Source: Argopecten irradians
Taxonomy: Eukaryota > Mollusca > Bivalvia > Pectinida > Pectinidae
NCBI RefSeq assembly: GCF_041381155.1
Contig: NC_091138.1
Coordinates: forward strand, 31,923,604-31,987,603
Length of the DNA: 64,000 nt
Reading direction: 5' to 3'
Below, in pieces: positions 24,004 to 35,489 of the stretch. The notes beneath the pieces were generated by a model. That model searched no databases, had not been told where the DNA came from, and saw nothing but the letters and a program-made list of their open reading frames with translations. Positions within the stretch are counted from its first letter, which is position 1, and the number at the start of each line of letters is the position of its first letter. Made by a program: the position numbers and the translations under genes.

Positions 24004-26372
24004 ATGTAGATATCCCTGTATATACAGGAGGAGGCTAATGTAGATATCTCCTGTATATACAGGAGGTGGCTAATGTAGATATCTCCTGTATATACAGGAG
24101 GAGGCTAATGTAGATATCTCCTGTAGATACAGGAGGAGACTAATGTAGATATCCCTGTAGATACAGGAGGAGGCTAATGTAGATATCTCCTGTAGATACA
24201 GGAGGAGACTAATGTAGATATCTCCTGTAGATACAGGAGGAGACTAATGTAGATATCTCCTGTAGATACAGGAGGAGACTAATGTAGATATCCCTGTAGA
24301 TATAGGAGGAGGCTAATGTAAATATCCCTGCAGATACCGGAGATTAAATGTAGATATCCATGTAGATACCGGAAACTTGTGTAAATATCTCTGTAGATAC
24401 AGGAGACTTATGTAGATATCTCTGTAGATACAGGAGGAGACTAATGTAGACATCCCTGTAGATACAGGAGGAGACTAATGTAGATATCCCTGTAGATACA
24501 GGAGAATTATGTAGCTATCTCTGTAGATACAGGAGGAGACTAATGTAGATATCTCAGTAGATACAGGAGACTAATGTAGATATCTCTGTAGATACAGGAG
24601 ACTAATGAAGATATCTCTGTAGATACAGGAGACTTATGTAGATATCCCTGTAGATACAGGGGACTAATGAAGATATCTCTGTAGATACAGGAGGAGACTA
24701 ATGTAGACATCCCTGTAGATACAGGAGGAGACTAATGTAGATATCCCTGTAGATACAGGAGAATTATGTAGCTATCTCTGTAGATACAGGAGGAGACTAA
24801 TGTAGATATCTCAGTAGATACAGGAGACTAATGTAGATATCTCTGTAGATACAGGAGACTAATGAAGATATCTCTGTAGATACAGGAGACTTATGTAGAT
24901 ATCCTTGCAGATACAGGAGACTAATGAAGATATCTCTGTAGATACAGGAGGACACTAATGTAGATATCTCAGTAGATAAACTAGGTACAGGAGGAGGTTA
25001 ATGAGTACATCCCAGTAGATACAGGAGACTAATGAAGATATTCCAGTAGATACAGGACACTAATGAAGATATCTCAGTAGATAAACTAGGTACAGGAGGA
25101 GGCTAATGAGTACATCTCAGTAGATACAGGAGGAGACTAATGTAGATATCCCTGTAGATACAGGAGGAGACTAATGTAGATATCCCTGTAGATACAGGAG
25201 GATAAATGTAGATATCCATGTAGATACAGGAGGTTAAATGTAAATATCTCTGTAGATACAGGAGGAAACTAATGTAGATATCTCTGCAGATACAGAAGGA
25301 GACTAATGTAGATATCCCTGTAGATACAGGAGACTTATGTAGATATCCCTGTAGATACAGGAGACTTATGTAAATATCTCTGTAGATACAGGAGGATAAA
25401 TGTAGATATCCATGTAGATACAGGAGGTTAAATGTAAATATCTCTGTAGATACAGGAGGAGACTAATGTAGATATCTCTGCAGATACAGAAGGAGACTAA
25501 TGTAGATATCCCTGTAGATACAGGAGACTTCTGTAGATATCCCTGTAGATACAGGAGACTTATGTAGATATCTCTGTAGATACAGGAGGATAAATGTAGA
25601 TATCCATGTAGATACAGGAGGTTAAATGTAAATATCTCTGTAGATACAGGAGGAGACTAATGTAGATTTCTCTGCAGATACAGAAGGAGACTAATGTAGA
25701 TATCCCTGTAGATACAGGAGACTTATGTAGATATCTCTGTAGATACAGGAGGAGACTAATGTAGATATCCCTGTAGATACAGGAGGTTAAATGTAGATAT
25801 CCATGTAGATACAGGAGGGTAAATGTAGATATATCTGTAGATACCGTAAACTAATGTAGATATCTCTGTATAGGTACAGGAGGCTAATGTAGATATCTCT
25901 CTATAGGTACAGGAGGCTGATGTAGATATATCTGTATAGGTACGGGAGGTTAATGTAGATATCTCTGTATAGGTACAGGAGGTTAATGTAGATATCTCTG
26001 TATAGGTACAGGAGGTTAATGTAGATATCTCTGTATAGGTACAGGAGGCTAATGTAGATATCTCTGTATAGGTACAGGAGGCTAATGTAGATATCTCTGT
26101 ATAGGTACAGGAGGCTAATGTAGATATCTCTGTATAGGTACAGGAGGTTAATGTAGATATCTCGGTATAGGTACAGTAGGCTAATGTAGATATCTCTGTA
26201 TAGGTGCAGGAGGCTAATGTAGATATATCTGTATAGGTACAGGAGGCTAATGTAGATATCCCTGTGGATACAGGGGGTTAAATGTAGATATCCATGTAGA
26301 TACAGGAGGTTAAATGTAGATATCCATGTAGATACAGGAGGTTAAATGTAGATATCCATGTAGATACAGGAG
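24004..26372. repeat. Tandem array of 30-34-bp units with higher-order repeats
   Basis: The basic unit is TGTAGATATCTCTGTAGATA followed by CAGGAGGAGACTAA, with shorter forms. A block of several units is repeated at a distance of about 257 bp (24446 and 24703), and another three times at about 194 bp (25201, 25395, 25589). A later subfamily (about 25855-26250) has the variant TATAGGTACAGGAGGCTAATG. The first units contain the perfect palindrome CTCCTGTATATACAGGAG. There are no spacers of unrelated sequence, so it is not a CRISPR array. Confidence 0.96.
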
Positions 26373-28510
26373 AAAACTTATGTTTACTAGGTTTGCCGCT
26401 CAAGTAGTTTTAGGGGTTAAAGTAGTATATAAACATTTAATTCATAACACTCAAATTTTAGCTAGTTATCAACCATGTTCACGTTCTTTCAGCAATTAAA
26501 AGTCAATTAAGCCATTCGACATACATGGTTTTACATGTTCGGCTAAATTGTGGATTTGATTTAATGCATATGCATAAGAAGAGTAATTGAACATACAGGC
26601 AACTTGTCATGCTCGTGCAGTTTCCCGCCATTACATGATCCCCGAATGACGTCACGCAAGTTACACCATATGTTACGATTGCATAAATAGACAAATCGTG
26701 CAATTCAATTACCGAGCCCGGCCAATCCTGAATTATACATGATGTCGGAGTAATTTCTTATTAGGGCTTCCACAGTGGACATATCTACGAGACATGTAGA
26801 CCCAAGGAACTTCACAACACGGACCTTAGCGAGATAAGTAGTTAATTAGTTGGGTCACTGGTTAATTGGTTTATTATAGCCCAGACGACAATGATAATGA
26901 TAATAAAATTATCGAATTACAATTGATATACAGAAGCGGGAGTAACCAATGGGGTCAAAACAAACACGCCGAGGCGCTATTTGTGTCTGAAATGCTTTTA
27001 TTATCAAAGTTCTGTGGTCCAATAAAGTCGAAAATTCAAGAATATCGCGACAGTTTTGAGTGTCGAGAGTGAAAACGGAGTAGGATATTAATATCGAGTG
27101 TCAGGTGACAGGGTGGAGAAAGGCGGAGTACACGGAAAAAAGTAACCACCAACCTACAGCCAGGACACGGCAACTGCATCTCGCGGGTTTCAAACTCATA
27201 ACCCCAAGGTGGAGAGCTAGTATATATATGGTAGAACACGTTAACAATTCGGCCACGCGACCACCATGTCGATGATTAGATCATGGCGATAATTCGTCAC
27301 CTAGATACGTAAAACGTGTAAAAGTATCTTAATATGCAACACAAAATCACCAGCACATCGACGCACAAGTGTTAATTCCATGTCGCCATCTTCTTTTCTC
27401 TTCTTTCGCTCTTTGCAATTGTCATTTAATGCTTTCTTCGCACCCTTGCTGTTGAATTGTCGATAATGGGCGCATGACAGTGATATTATTACTAATTAAG
27501 TGACCACGTTGACCTCAACGCGCCTACCCAACAGTAATAGTTTTTAATAACAACCACACGAAGAATCCTTATAATACACATCAGATATGATGAAGATAGT
27601 GACCATTTTTATCGATCCGCAGTAGGCCGGTCGGAGTCTCCTATGTAAGGAGTGTCAAAAGAAACCGAGACTCGAATGCAAAATGAAACGTTACCATTAA
27701 AAGAGGTGTTGGCCCTTACGCTGTAGAAAGATACTCTCCTCTCTGTATTTATCTTCACAATGACGTCACACACCGCGAGGTTGACAACCCATTTATTATT
27801 GGCCACTTCGGAAACTCCTTACGATCTGTCAAATATTTCCCGGAGCCCATCGCTCGTGTCCGGCTGTTCGCTATTCCTAGACGAGCACACAAGGGACTCT
27901 CCACAACCTTCGTCTGATAATGTCGTCACAATTATATTATTTCTGTCCTCCAAGCGGAAAATAATCACAATTGATAAGAGTGATTCTTTTTTTTAAATCA
28001 TATCATAAATGGAATCATTGGTTCTAAATCGAGCAAATATAGTTCGCCTGGAGAAATCCAGCTAAAAGCCTTACCTAAGCATATTGTCCGCGACATAACA
28101 ATCAAGGAACCGCGTATTATCCTCAGTCGTCTGGGGGAAACGTTTGTTTACCATAGCCCCGTCCCTCCCTATCGGGCACCGCCATCATTGACAACTGGGA
28201 GTATGATAGGGCCAGCAAAATGACGTTTGTTTACTGCAAACAGCACGTGGATAGAGACGAGTCAATTTGCTTATTGACTTACGTATGGTGGTTGAGGGAC
28301 ACCAAAAATGCCAAAAGCGACAGTTTTCAGATCAGAGCGACAATGTGTGGAGCGATAATGCACCGATATGACACAAATATCCCGCGAAGATGTCGCACTG
28401 TCGCATTGACGGGGTGCTTTTGTCACTTCGCGTACTGTCTTTTCTCGTTTGTCGCTATTCACATTGACATATCATCGCCAACGTTATTACGACAAAGTAC
28501 ATTATTGCGG
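26373..28510. other. Intergenic apart from one SINE
   Basis: Apart from the diverged SINE at 27070-27268 nothing is recognised. Open frames at 27760-27996 and 28220-28540 have no known motif and overlap antisense frames of similar length. Confidence 0.5.
27070..27268 (-). mobile_element. tRNA-derived SINE, diverged
   Basis: The minus strand shows GGTCGCGTGGCCGAATTGTT near the 5' end and GTTTGAAACCC in B-box position, followed by a body (GTGTACTCCGCCTTTCTCCA) related to that of the SINE at 28511-28727. Boxes A and B both carry changes, so it is an older copy. Confidence 0.75.
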
Positions 28511-28727
28511 TTTGGTTTTATTAGTTTAACGTCCTATTAACAGCCATGGTCATGTAAGGACGTCCCAGGTCTAGTGGTGGAGGAAAGCCGGAGCACCCGA
28601 AGAAAATCCACCAATCAGTGGTCAGTACCTGGCAACTGCCCCACATGGGATTCGAACCCGCATCCCAGAGGTAGAGGGCTTGTGGTAATATGTCGGGACA
28701 TCTTAACCACTCGGTCACCGCGGCCCC
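28511..28727 (-). mobile_element. tRNA-derived SINE
   Basis: On the minus strand the 5' end has a tRNA-like head with an A box (CCGAGTGGTTAAGATGTC) and a B box (GGGTTCGAATCCC), followed by a non-tRNA body and a tail containing CTGTTAATAGGACGTTAA. The tail is shared with the element at 46733-46925. As the head is fused to this body and lacks a complete cloverleaf end, it is not a tRNA gene. Confidence 0.85.
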
Positions 28728-29105
28728 ACTGTATCAATTTCGCCCCCTGCCAATGCGACAATGATTCCAAAATCAGACACCTTCTGCAGTTGGAAATGGA
28801 ATTTACGATTTATGGAGTAGAACAATACATTATTATTGATCGCATCCATCTGTTTATTGTTACTTCCTATAACACCCATCCGTTTTACACGTAAATACGA
28901 CATTGAGGAAGAAGTCGCTTGAAGAAGTAACTGCCTTGCAGGTATTTTAGTGTTGTACATGTCATGCTGATAACACTATTTTGATTTACATGATGAATGT
29001 GCATCCTCTCTCTTGTTATAACTTTGATACCTCTATATCCAAACAAAACTCTGCCATGTTCTCTCCAATAACACTTATCAGATGGACAACTTTTCATTTT
29101 GGCGC

Positions 29106-29190
29106 TGACCCATTCACCCTTGAAGACACAATTGACCTCTTCTAAGCCAAATGTTGGAAAAGTCCATTATGAATTTTCAGGTGTGCATTA
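29106..29190. mobile_element. Very short inverted-repeat element, copy 1
   Basis: About 80 bp with CATTCACCCTTGAAGACACA at the left and an inverted counterpart TTTCAGGTGTGCATTA at the right; CTCTTCTAA lies in the middle. A second copy is at 54065-54156. Confidence 0.6.
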
Positions 29191-29465
29191 GTTATTTCAA
29201 AGACGATGTCATTTGTCCTGCGCTTTTGAACCTTAATTTTCTTGCAGGTATTGTGACAAAACTGACAAAACCCATTGCATGATGGTAAATGTCCACTTTG
29301 GGATCTTCTGCATAAAGTCCTACCGTCTTCTTGGCAGTCACCGCTGTGTCTTTAAGTAAAAGCGCTTGTCCCTGTGAGAAAGTGTTTGGAATCGGTTCCC
29401 TAGTCGAGAGACACACCATAATCCTTTCATAAAAGTGGTAGTTTCTGCTGATGGTGAACGCTCTG

Positions 29466-29640
29466 CATAAAGGGAGTGGGACGACTGGTTTGCCCGTTGT
29501 CAGTATTGTGGCCGAGTGGGTAGTGTTGTTTAGTGCCTTGGTTAGTATGAATTAGTAAGCAAACACTATATATAAAACGGGCAAAAGTGTCCTCTATTAG
29601 AAGGAGACACGGCACGGATATATTGCAGCTACCCTCTCAA
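29466..29640 (+). mobile_element. Copy of the dispersed SINE family, with 5' end
   Basis: It starts with GGGAGTGGGACGACTGGTTT and GCCCGTTGTCAGTATTG, then GCCGAGTGGGTAGTGTTG, and ends with GGAGACACGGCACGGATATA and CTACCCTCTCAAAACA. It shows that the GACGACTGGTTTGCCCGTTG block is the 5' part of the family. Confidence 0.6.
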
Positions 29641-29689
29641 AACAAACTACACACACAACTTAGTTGCCAACATGATTTAAGGATCAACT

Positions 29690-30035
29690 TGAATAGATTT
29701 TTTTATGTTATGGAGATATAACACAAAAATCTGAGTGTACTCTAAATAAACCGCGAAGCGCTTTATGATGAGAGTACACTCAGATTTTTGTGTTATATCT
29801 CCATAACATAAAAAATCTATTAAAATTAATCCTTATAATTCAATTTACTAAATATAATTTCAATATTCAAATTGCATTGTGGGACTCTTTTGTCTATGAA
29901 ATCATTACGCCGTCATCTCAGCCAATCAGAAGCAACGTTACAAACGGCGACGCCATTTTTTCCTTTATGGGCTGATAAAGTATACTTCTAAGCCAATGAA
30001 AATGCTCGAAACAAGCAAAATTGAATTATATAAGC
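29690..30035. mobile_element. Compact sister copy of the minisatellite-bearing element
   Basis: It begins with a nearly perfect inverted repeat: about 29697-29746 (TTATGTTATGGAGATATAAC) pairs with 29774-29823, around a loop of about 27 bp containing CGCGAAGCGC. The right stem (29762-29809) is homologous to exactly one 48-bp unit of the 16-19 kb array. The tail (29880-29990) shares ATGAAATCATTACGCCGTC, CAGCCAATCAGA and the GATAAAGTA block with that copy. Confidence 0.7.
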
Positions 30036-30427
30036 ATAGTCAAACAATCAACTGAAAATGAATTTTAAAGCAGGCATCTTCTTTCTGTTTCTTTGAACGA
30101 CGCTGGCGATTTCAGAATGTTTCTTTGCAGGAAGATACCGTTTGGTGTTGAAAGCAAATATTTAATTCATGTGTAGCATAATACGTATACATGGCATAGC
30201 AGTCAGTGTTAGCGTATGCACTTGAAAATAGGACAAATTCTAAAATATAGAAAATATCCCTTCGGCAGAATATTGCCATTTTCTGTTATATAATTCCTAT
30301 TGGTTAGTTGTATACTATAGCCTATATATCTAAAACCTGATTGATGATTTTGAAAACATATGGTCATTATAATAACGACAACATTAAAAACAAAATATCA
30401 TAAATTCCGACGGTTTTGTATTCCAAA

Positions 30428-30486
30428 ATGTGAAAAAACCCAGCAAATTTCCGGTAATGTGAAAAAACCCAGCAAATTTCCGGTAG
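30428..30486 (+). repeat. 29-bp direct duplication
   Basis: ATGTGAAAAAACCCAGCAAA and TTTCCGGTA occur twice in immediate succession without a change. Confidence 0.95.
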
Positions 30487-31256
30487 AAATAGTATACTAT
30501 AGTAACGTCCAAAATGCATTTCTCTAAAATACGAAAAACATAGGATGCAATAAAGATAATTGTATTTCCTGAAATCACTGACTTACTTACATAAAACTAA
30601 GACTTTCACCAACACCTAACGCCAGAAGAGTTACGTCCCCTAACATGAAACGTGGATTATGGCAAGTATTATAAAATTAAAGTGGGAGTTATTCCCCTTT
30701 GTATGGTCTTGGCTTTGCTATGGTGATGTTGAAATGGAATACTCGAAGAAAAACACCGGCCTACGGTCATCTTATATCTGTATTTGGTTATGTTGGAGTT
30801 CCACCATTATTAGAAATAAGACAGTACCAGCTTTGCGAATACCAAAATATTAGTATGACATCCAAATTTTATAAAAATGAAAGGATGTTCTCTTTATGTG
30901 TAATAATGGATAACAACGAAGAATAACTAAAATAACCATATACATGTATCTTTGTGGACAAATTAAAACACTCAATTAAATGTAACTTGTATGCCATATA
31001 TACAGATATCATTATAATTCAATATAAATATATTCGAATAATGCCATTATTCATCTCTGTCCAGTGTTTTTTTTTCTTTATTTATCTGTTTTTCTGAATC
31101 AACAAATCTTGAACTCTTGACAAGTTCTGCCATACGTGGGTTTTGAAATTATGACACAAAAGTCGATTGATACTGAAACAGTATAGAACATATTGACACA
31201 GTCTCGGATGAATATTGAAATCAGCTGATCTTCTATGATACCTTGTCAAGACTAAT

Positions 31257-31418
31257 AAAATCTGTTACCTGTAAGTGAACGAGATCGGGTTATCTCAGTC
31301 GAGGGCTAAGATTTTGTAACATAATCCCAACCGAGGCGTTAGCCGAGGTTGGGATGTTACAAAATCTTAGCCCGAGACTGAGATAACCCGATCTCGATCA
31401 CTTAAAGGTAATAGATTT
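31257..31418. mobile_element. Long hairpin (foldback element)
   Basis: Two arms of about 72 bp, 31257-31332 and 31347-31418, match in inverted orientation with a handful of mismatches (CGAGATCGGGTTATCTCAGT and its complement). The spacer GAGGCGTTAGCCGA itself can pair, so the whole 162 bp may fold into one stem with a loop of about four bases. It is probably a foldback MITE; no target duplication was resolved. Confidence 0.8.
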
Positions 31419-32104
31419 TTTTTCTCGTGCCTCTAAGATATAACAAAACCCATCTATATACGCGTTCCGAATGTAAAACTATCCCGTCATGGGCCTCCTG
31501 GTTCAAAGCCGATTAACCGTTACATCTGCGCTTCGATTTCAGTCATTCCGCATAAAACTATAGTTCGGTTATATCAAAGACAAAAAACGATGATCAATCG
31601 GTACATACTGTTTCATAATTAAAAACACAACCAAACAATGCATGGTAAATCACTGAATGCACATATTTCTAATAATATTGACTAGCTGACGCTTGTGACG
31701 TCACCGGTTCAAGAGTTTGACGTCACATGCGCGGACTGTTACATGAATGGCGTAAAATTCCGCCAAAATTCGCGTAAAGGTACCAGACAGATCGGACGAG
31801 ATAGAAAAATCTAGCACCGGGTATCATGTGAGATTTCCCTGTCCGAGGTGCGAGAAAACGATGTACACAATACCTGTACATGTATATTGTCTATTTTGAC
31901 AGGTAACAGGGAACGTGTACACATCATGAAATGTGTCTTTATATTAATTTTAAACCAATAAAAGATTAATACTTCAAAAAAGGTCAATGGATCTATGGAC
32001 GCATTTGCACATCTGTCGAAAATGTACAAGTACAATTGGGTGATAATAAATCGACTGTTGGAGGCATATATACTGTAAAACTAATGAAAACTCTTAAGTT
32101 TGGT

Positions 32105-32244
32105 CACAGGTTTACGACGAGCGCAAAAAAAAAAAAAAAAAAAAAAAAATACTAAAAATACTGATATTTTTAGTAATTTTTTTTTTTTTTTTTTTTTATT
32201 TATTTATTTTTTTTTTTTTTTTGCGCGCGCGTCGTAAACGTGTG
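32105..32244. mobile_element. Small hAT-like MITE with poly(A)/poly(T) interior, copy 1
   Basis: The ends CACAGGTTTACGACGAGCGC and (inverted) CACACGTTTACGACGCGCGC enclose long A and T runs around ATACTAAAAATACTGATATT. Flanks GTTTGGT (32098-32104) and GTTTGTT (32245-32251) look like a decayed 7-8-bp target duplication. A second copy sits at 63788-63862. Confidence 0.75.
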
Positions 32245-32370
32245 GTTTGTTAGAACATTCTCATTATCAAATTGTTATAAGGGAACATAACTTAAAAATG
32301 CTCCATCGCTCTCTATCAAAAGCAGGAGCAGATCTAGACGATTTAGTATTTTTCCCCAATTACAAAAGTT

Positions 32371-32631
32371 AGCTACTTTACACCATTACCACCATTGAAA
32401 AGTTTGAGCTTCTAATTTTAATTGAAGATAAAAATTTTAAAAATTATTAATTGGATCCCGAAAAAAAAACGTGGTACTATGACCTATATGGAATGACGTA
32501 CTGATTGCGCATGCACCAAAAGCAAAATAAATTACTTTATATCATTTTTTGTGTTAATTAGACATACACATTAGTTACTGTTCAAATAATGAGTATTGTT
32601 TATGCTCTGTCGGCGGTGGAGCATCTTTAAG
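32371..32631 (+). repeat. Unnamed dispersed repeat, copy 2
   Basis: Same order of blocks as 6165-6437, same orientation, with point changes and short indels throughout. The right border GGCGGTGGAGCATCT is the sharpest shared edge. Confidence 0.8.
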
Positions 32632-33188
32632 AGATAAAAGAACGAAGAAAAACTGGTGAATGTCCATGGCATAAATTATCAACGTTTAATTACCCTTTTA
32701 CGCCACAAATAAATACATCATACAACTCATTTACATGTACAGTGCAATATTTTATTTATTATAGTGTCACACATTTTTACAATATAATAAAAGCACACTC
32801 AGGATAAACGAAATACCAACTAGAATACAAATGTCTAGCCAGATTTGACTTACGAGACACTTAAAAGATTATATACAAATAGAAAATATCTAATTAAAAA
32901 TTTCGTTAAGAAGTACAACTGTTAATGACGGCATATTGTCACCAAGCTCACAGTGTACGGCTGGTATAAGTTTCACACTAAGTTTGTTTACAACACCAAC
33001 CACTTGTAACAACAAATTAGAATCGCCTTTGTATTTTACGTCATTGGTCGCTGTAATTAAATTGTAGCTTGGACATTGTCCTGCTGACAGGTCCGGACAC
33101 ATTGTGATTAGGTACGAGTGGCAACAGGTGCCCACTAATTGTCAGAGGTCCGAAAAATACGTGAACCGTTATACATGACATAAACAAA

Positions 33189-34031
33189 ATGACCGCGCTA
33201 GGATGTGGAGGTCAACTTGCCAAATTTATTTTAATAACCGTCAACGTAGTGTTTATTATCCTAAGCATAGGTTTAATGGTACCGGGGATACTTGTACAAC
33301 TGAACAACAGTTTCTTTAACGACAATATATTGCCTCTCCTGAATCAACTGTCCTTCGGAGGTGTATCCCTAGGTCAGGCCACGACTAGCCTCTCTGTTGC
33401 CCTCATCGCCCTCGGGGCGGCCATCTTGATTCTTTCCTTTCTCGGAGTATGTGGTGTGTGTTGCGGCAGTCGTCTGCTTCTGTCTGTGTACGCCGGTATC
33501 GTAGCAGTGATTCTAACTGGGCAACTGACCATCGCCATTTTCTGGATTGTATTGAAGAACGATTTAGAAACAAAAGTGAAAGAGGAATTGTTATCACAGT
33601 TGATAAATAATTATCACGCTGATGATTTGACGTCACATCAGTTTTCAACGTCATGGAACTATCTTTTTATACAATTATCGTGTTGTGGCGTCAATGACGT
33701 CACAGGAACGACAAATGACTTCGACAATTCTGTGTGGCAGGGGACAGCGCCATCTGCGCACATTCCAAAGAGCTGCTGTGGCGCCACCCTTAGTGATTAT
33801 ACAACATTCTCCAACAGCGCATGCACAGATACCGTCACTTCCGGTTACTACTCCACTGGCTGTTATAACGCTATGAAAAACATTCTTTTGACATATAGTG
33901 ATATTTTCATTGGAATCGGAGTAGCTATTATTACTATCGAAACACTCGCCATAGTTAGTGCCATTTGTGTGTGCAAAAATATCAACAGAGTTCGTAAAAT
34001 TAACAATCAACAAAAGTCAAATGACTTCTAA
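33189..34031 (+). CDS. Tetraspanin, single coding exon
   Basis: Tetraspanins are four-pass membrane proteins that organise other membrane proteins into microdomains. The 280-residue product has hydrophobic segments at about 12-36, 66-90, 97-121 and 237-262. A small loop lies between the first two, and a large extracellular loop of about 115 residues between the last two. The large loop has the family signature CCG at 165-167, a second SCC at 195-197 (PKSCC), and Cys212 and Cys225, giving the usual six-cysteine pattern. Juxtamembrane Cys88, Cys91, Cys92, Cys260 and Cys262 are candidate palmitoylation sites. The length is typical. The ATG at 33189 starts the protein with a short polar head (MTALGCGGQLAKF), usual for the family. 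The coding region has no intron, which is unusual and could mean an old retrocopy; the frame is intact. I cannot assign a named subfamily. Confidence 0.93.
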   Translation: MTALGCGGQLAKFILITVNVVFIILSIGLMVPGILVQLNNSFFNDNILPLLNQLSFGGVSLGQATTSLSVALIALGAAILILSFLGVCGVCCGSRLLLSVYAGIVAVILTGQLTIAIFWIVLKNDLETKVKEELLSQLINNYHADDLTSHQFSTSWNYLFIQLSCCGVNDVTGTTNDFDNSVWQGTAPSAHIPKSCCGATLSDYTTFSNSACTDTVTSGYYSTGCYNAMKNILLTYSDIFIGIGVAIITIETLAIVSAICVCKNINRVRKINNQQKSNDF

Positions 34032-34272
34032 CTTAATCGTTGACTTTGGTTATGGGAGGCATCATATTGTTTACATTTGTACTTCTAAATTATGACAAGC
34101 ATCAATTTCTGCAATAGGATAGATGCTTAGTAATTAAGTAAAAATGTAAAGTGTTCGAAATCAAAATTTGTCATAGCATTTCAATATAAAACTTTACCTG
34201 TAGCTGCATAACATCACTTATATATCCCTTATTATATTAATTAGTAAAAACGTTTTTGTGAACCAGAAAAAT

Positions 34273-34278
34273 AATAAA
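34273..34278 (+). terminator. Candidate poly(A) signal of the tetraspanin gene
   Basis: AATAAA lies about 240 bp after the tetraspanin stop codon, in AT-rich sequence. It is the first canonical hexamer I see downstream. The cleavage site would be near 34290-34300. Confidence 0.5.
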
Positions 34279-35044
34279 CGCATCTTAAAAAACGAAAACA
34301 TGAATTGATTGTAAATTAATGTTATTTGAGCAAAATTAGGTCCATATACCTCATATTGTACATGTATGTTATGAGAAGGCTTTTATATATTTCAATGACT
34401 TTTGCCTGGTCCTTTCGTATTGTTTATGTTTAAACTAAATTTCATATTTTTTAAGCTGGTGGACTTGTTTAATGATGGACTAAGGGCTACCAACTTGGAA
34501 CATTGTCTAATTGAATTACATTGACCTCCATTTTAACAACTTCTTCTCAGTAATCGAGAGTTCAGATAAACTTTATGCAAAATGTAATCTAGATCAAATC
34601 ACTTTATATGTCGGTTGTAGTTATTATATTTGTATGAAGCCATGCCTAACCAATATGACTACACTATAATTACAACACTAGTCTTAATGAGCAGGATCAA
34701 TAATTGTTTTCTCAATGAAGAAAAAAAATGCTTAATAGAAGAAAAATAATTTCATTTGAAATGAAAGCATTCATCAGAGTAAGTATTTTTTGTTGTAACG
34801 TATTTTCCAAAGCAAAATAGGATTTTACCGATTTTTGATCAAGACCCTGAAGTGTCAACTGGTCTAAGGGCACTCTGGCGGGAATTATCAGATCCCTGCG
34901 AGCAGAAGGGCGATACAGGCCTATTTGGTACTTGAGATGATAGCGCGTGTTGATTTAGGTATATTGCGATGTAGGTGTCATTTCTTTGTATTAACTGGCG
35001 CTGAATATTTTCGTTGCCAAGGTTCTACACTACCATGTGGGACT

Positions 35045-35232
35045 CTATATGAAGCACTTGTCGACTTTAGTTGATTAATTGGTTGATTGACTTATTGAAC
35101 GGCCGATTGGCTCATTGGTTGATTAATTAACTAATGTATTGGTTAATTGGTTGATTAACAAACGAGTTGATTTATTGGCTTGTTTATTTTGATTGATTTA
35201 TTCATTGAATGTGTAATTGATTGATTTCTTAC
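35045..35232. repeat. Low-complexity TTGATTGATT-type tract
   Basis: Repeated forms of TTGGTTGATT, TTATTGATTGA and ATTAATTAACTAA with no fixed period. Confidence 0.75.
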
Positions 35233-35254
35233 CGAGTGGGATGCTTGGTGTTTT

Positions 35255-35420
35255 TGGCGTCATGCTTCTATGAGATAGCACTACAAAATATCAGAAGATT
35301 ACACTATCGCAAAGAGACACAGCACGAATATACTACAGCCTCCTAAATTCCCAATACATACAGATATCCACACACTAGCTGTTAAAGGATGTTACACAAA
35401 CAAATCAATAACACAATGAA
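35255..35420 (+). mobile_element. Diverged copy of the dispersed SINE family
   Basis: It shares GCTTCTATGAGATAGCACTA, GAGACACAGCACGAATATAC and a tail with AGCTGTTAAAGGATGTTA and ACAAACAAATC with the copy at 46733-46925. Confidence 0.6.
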
Positions 35421-35489
35421 AGTGCTCTACTAACATTGTAATATGTTTCACGATAATGCCGAAATGAAGAGCTGTGTCACCTACCAATC

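Larger units (their letters stand above)
30036..33188. other. Intergenic, repeat-rich, upstream of the tetraspanin gene
   Basis: It holds the 29-bp duplication, the long hairpin at 31257, the hAT-like MITE at 32105 and the second copy of the 270-bp dispersed repeat at 32371. Between these no coding sequence is visible. The tetraspanin promoter should lie at the end, but 32900-33188 shows no clear TATA box. Confidence 0.5.

Noticed and set aside
24040-24250. AGGAGG motifs before ATG as ribosome binding sites
   Set aside because: They are part of the repeat unit (CAGGAGGAGACTAATG) in eukaryotic DNA.
24004-26372. CRISPR-like array
   Set aside because: Units are contiguous and similar over their whole length, with no unique spacers; the host is an animal.
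28645-28727. Functional tRNA gene
   Set aside because: A and B boxes exist, but the sequence continues into a SINE body and does not form a complete tRNA 3' half.
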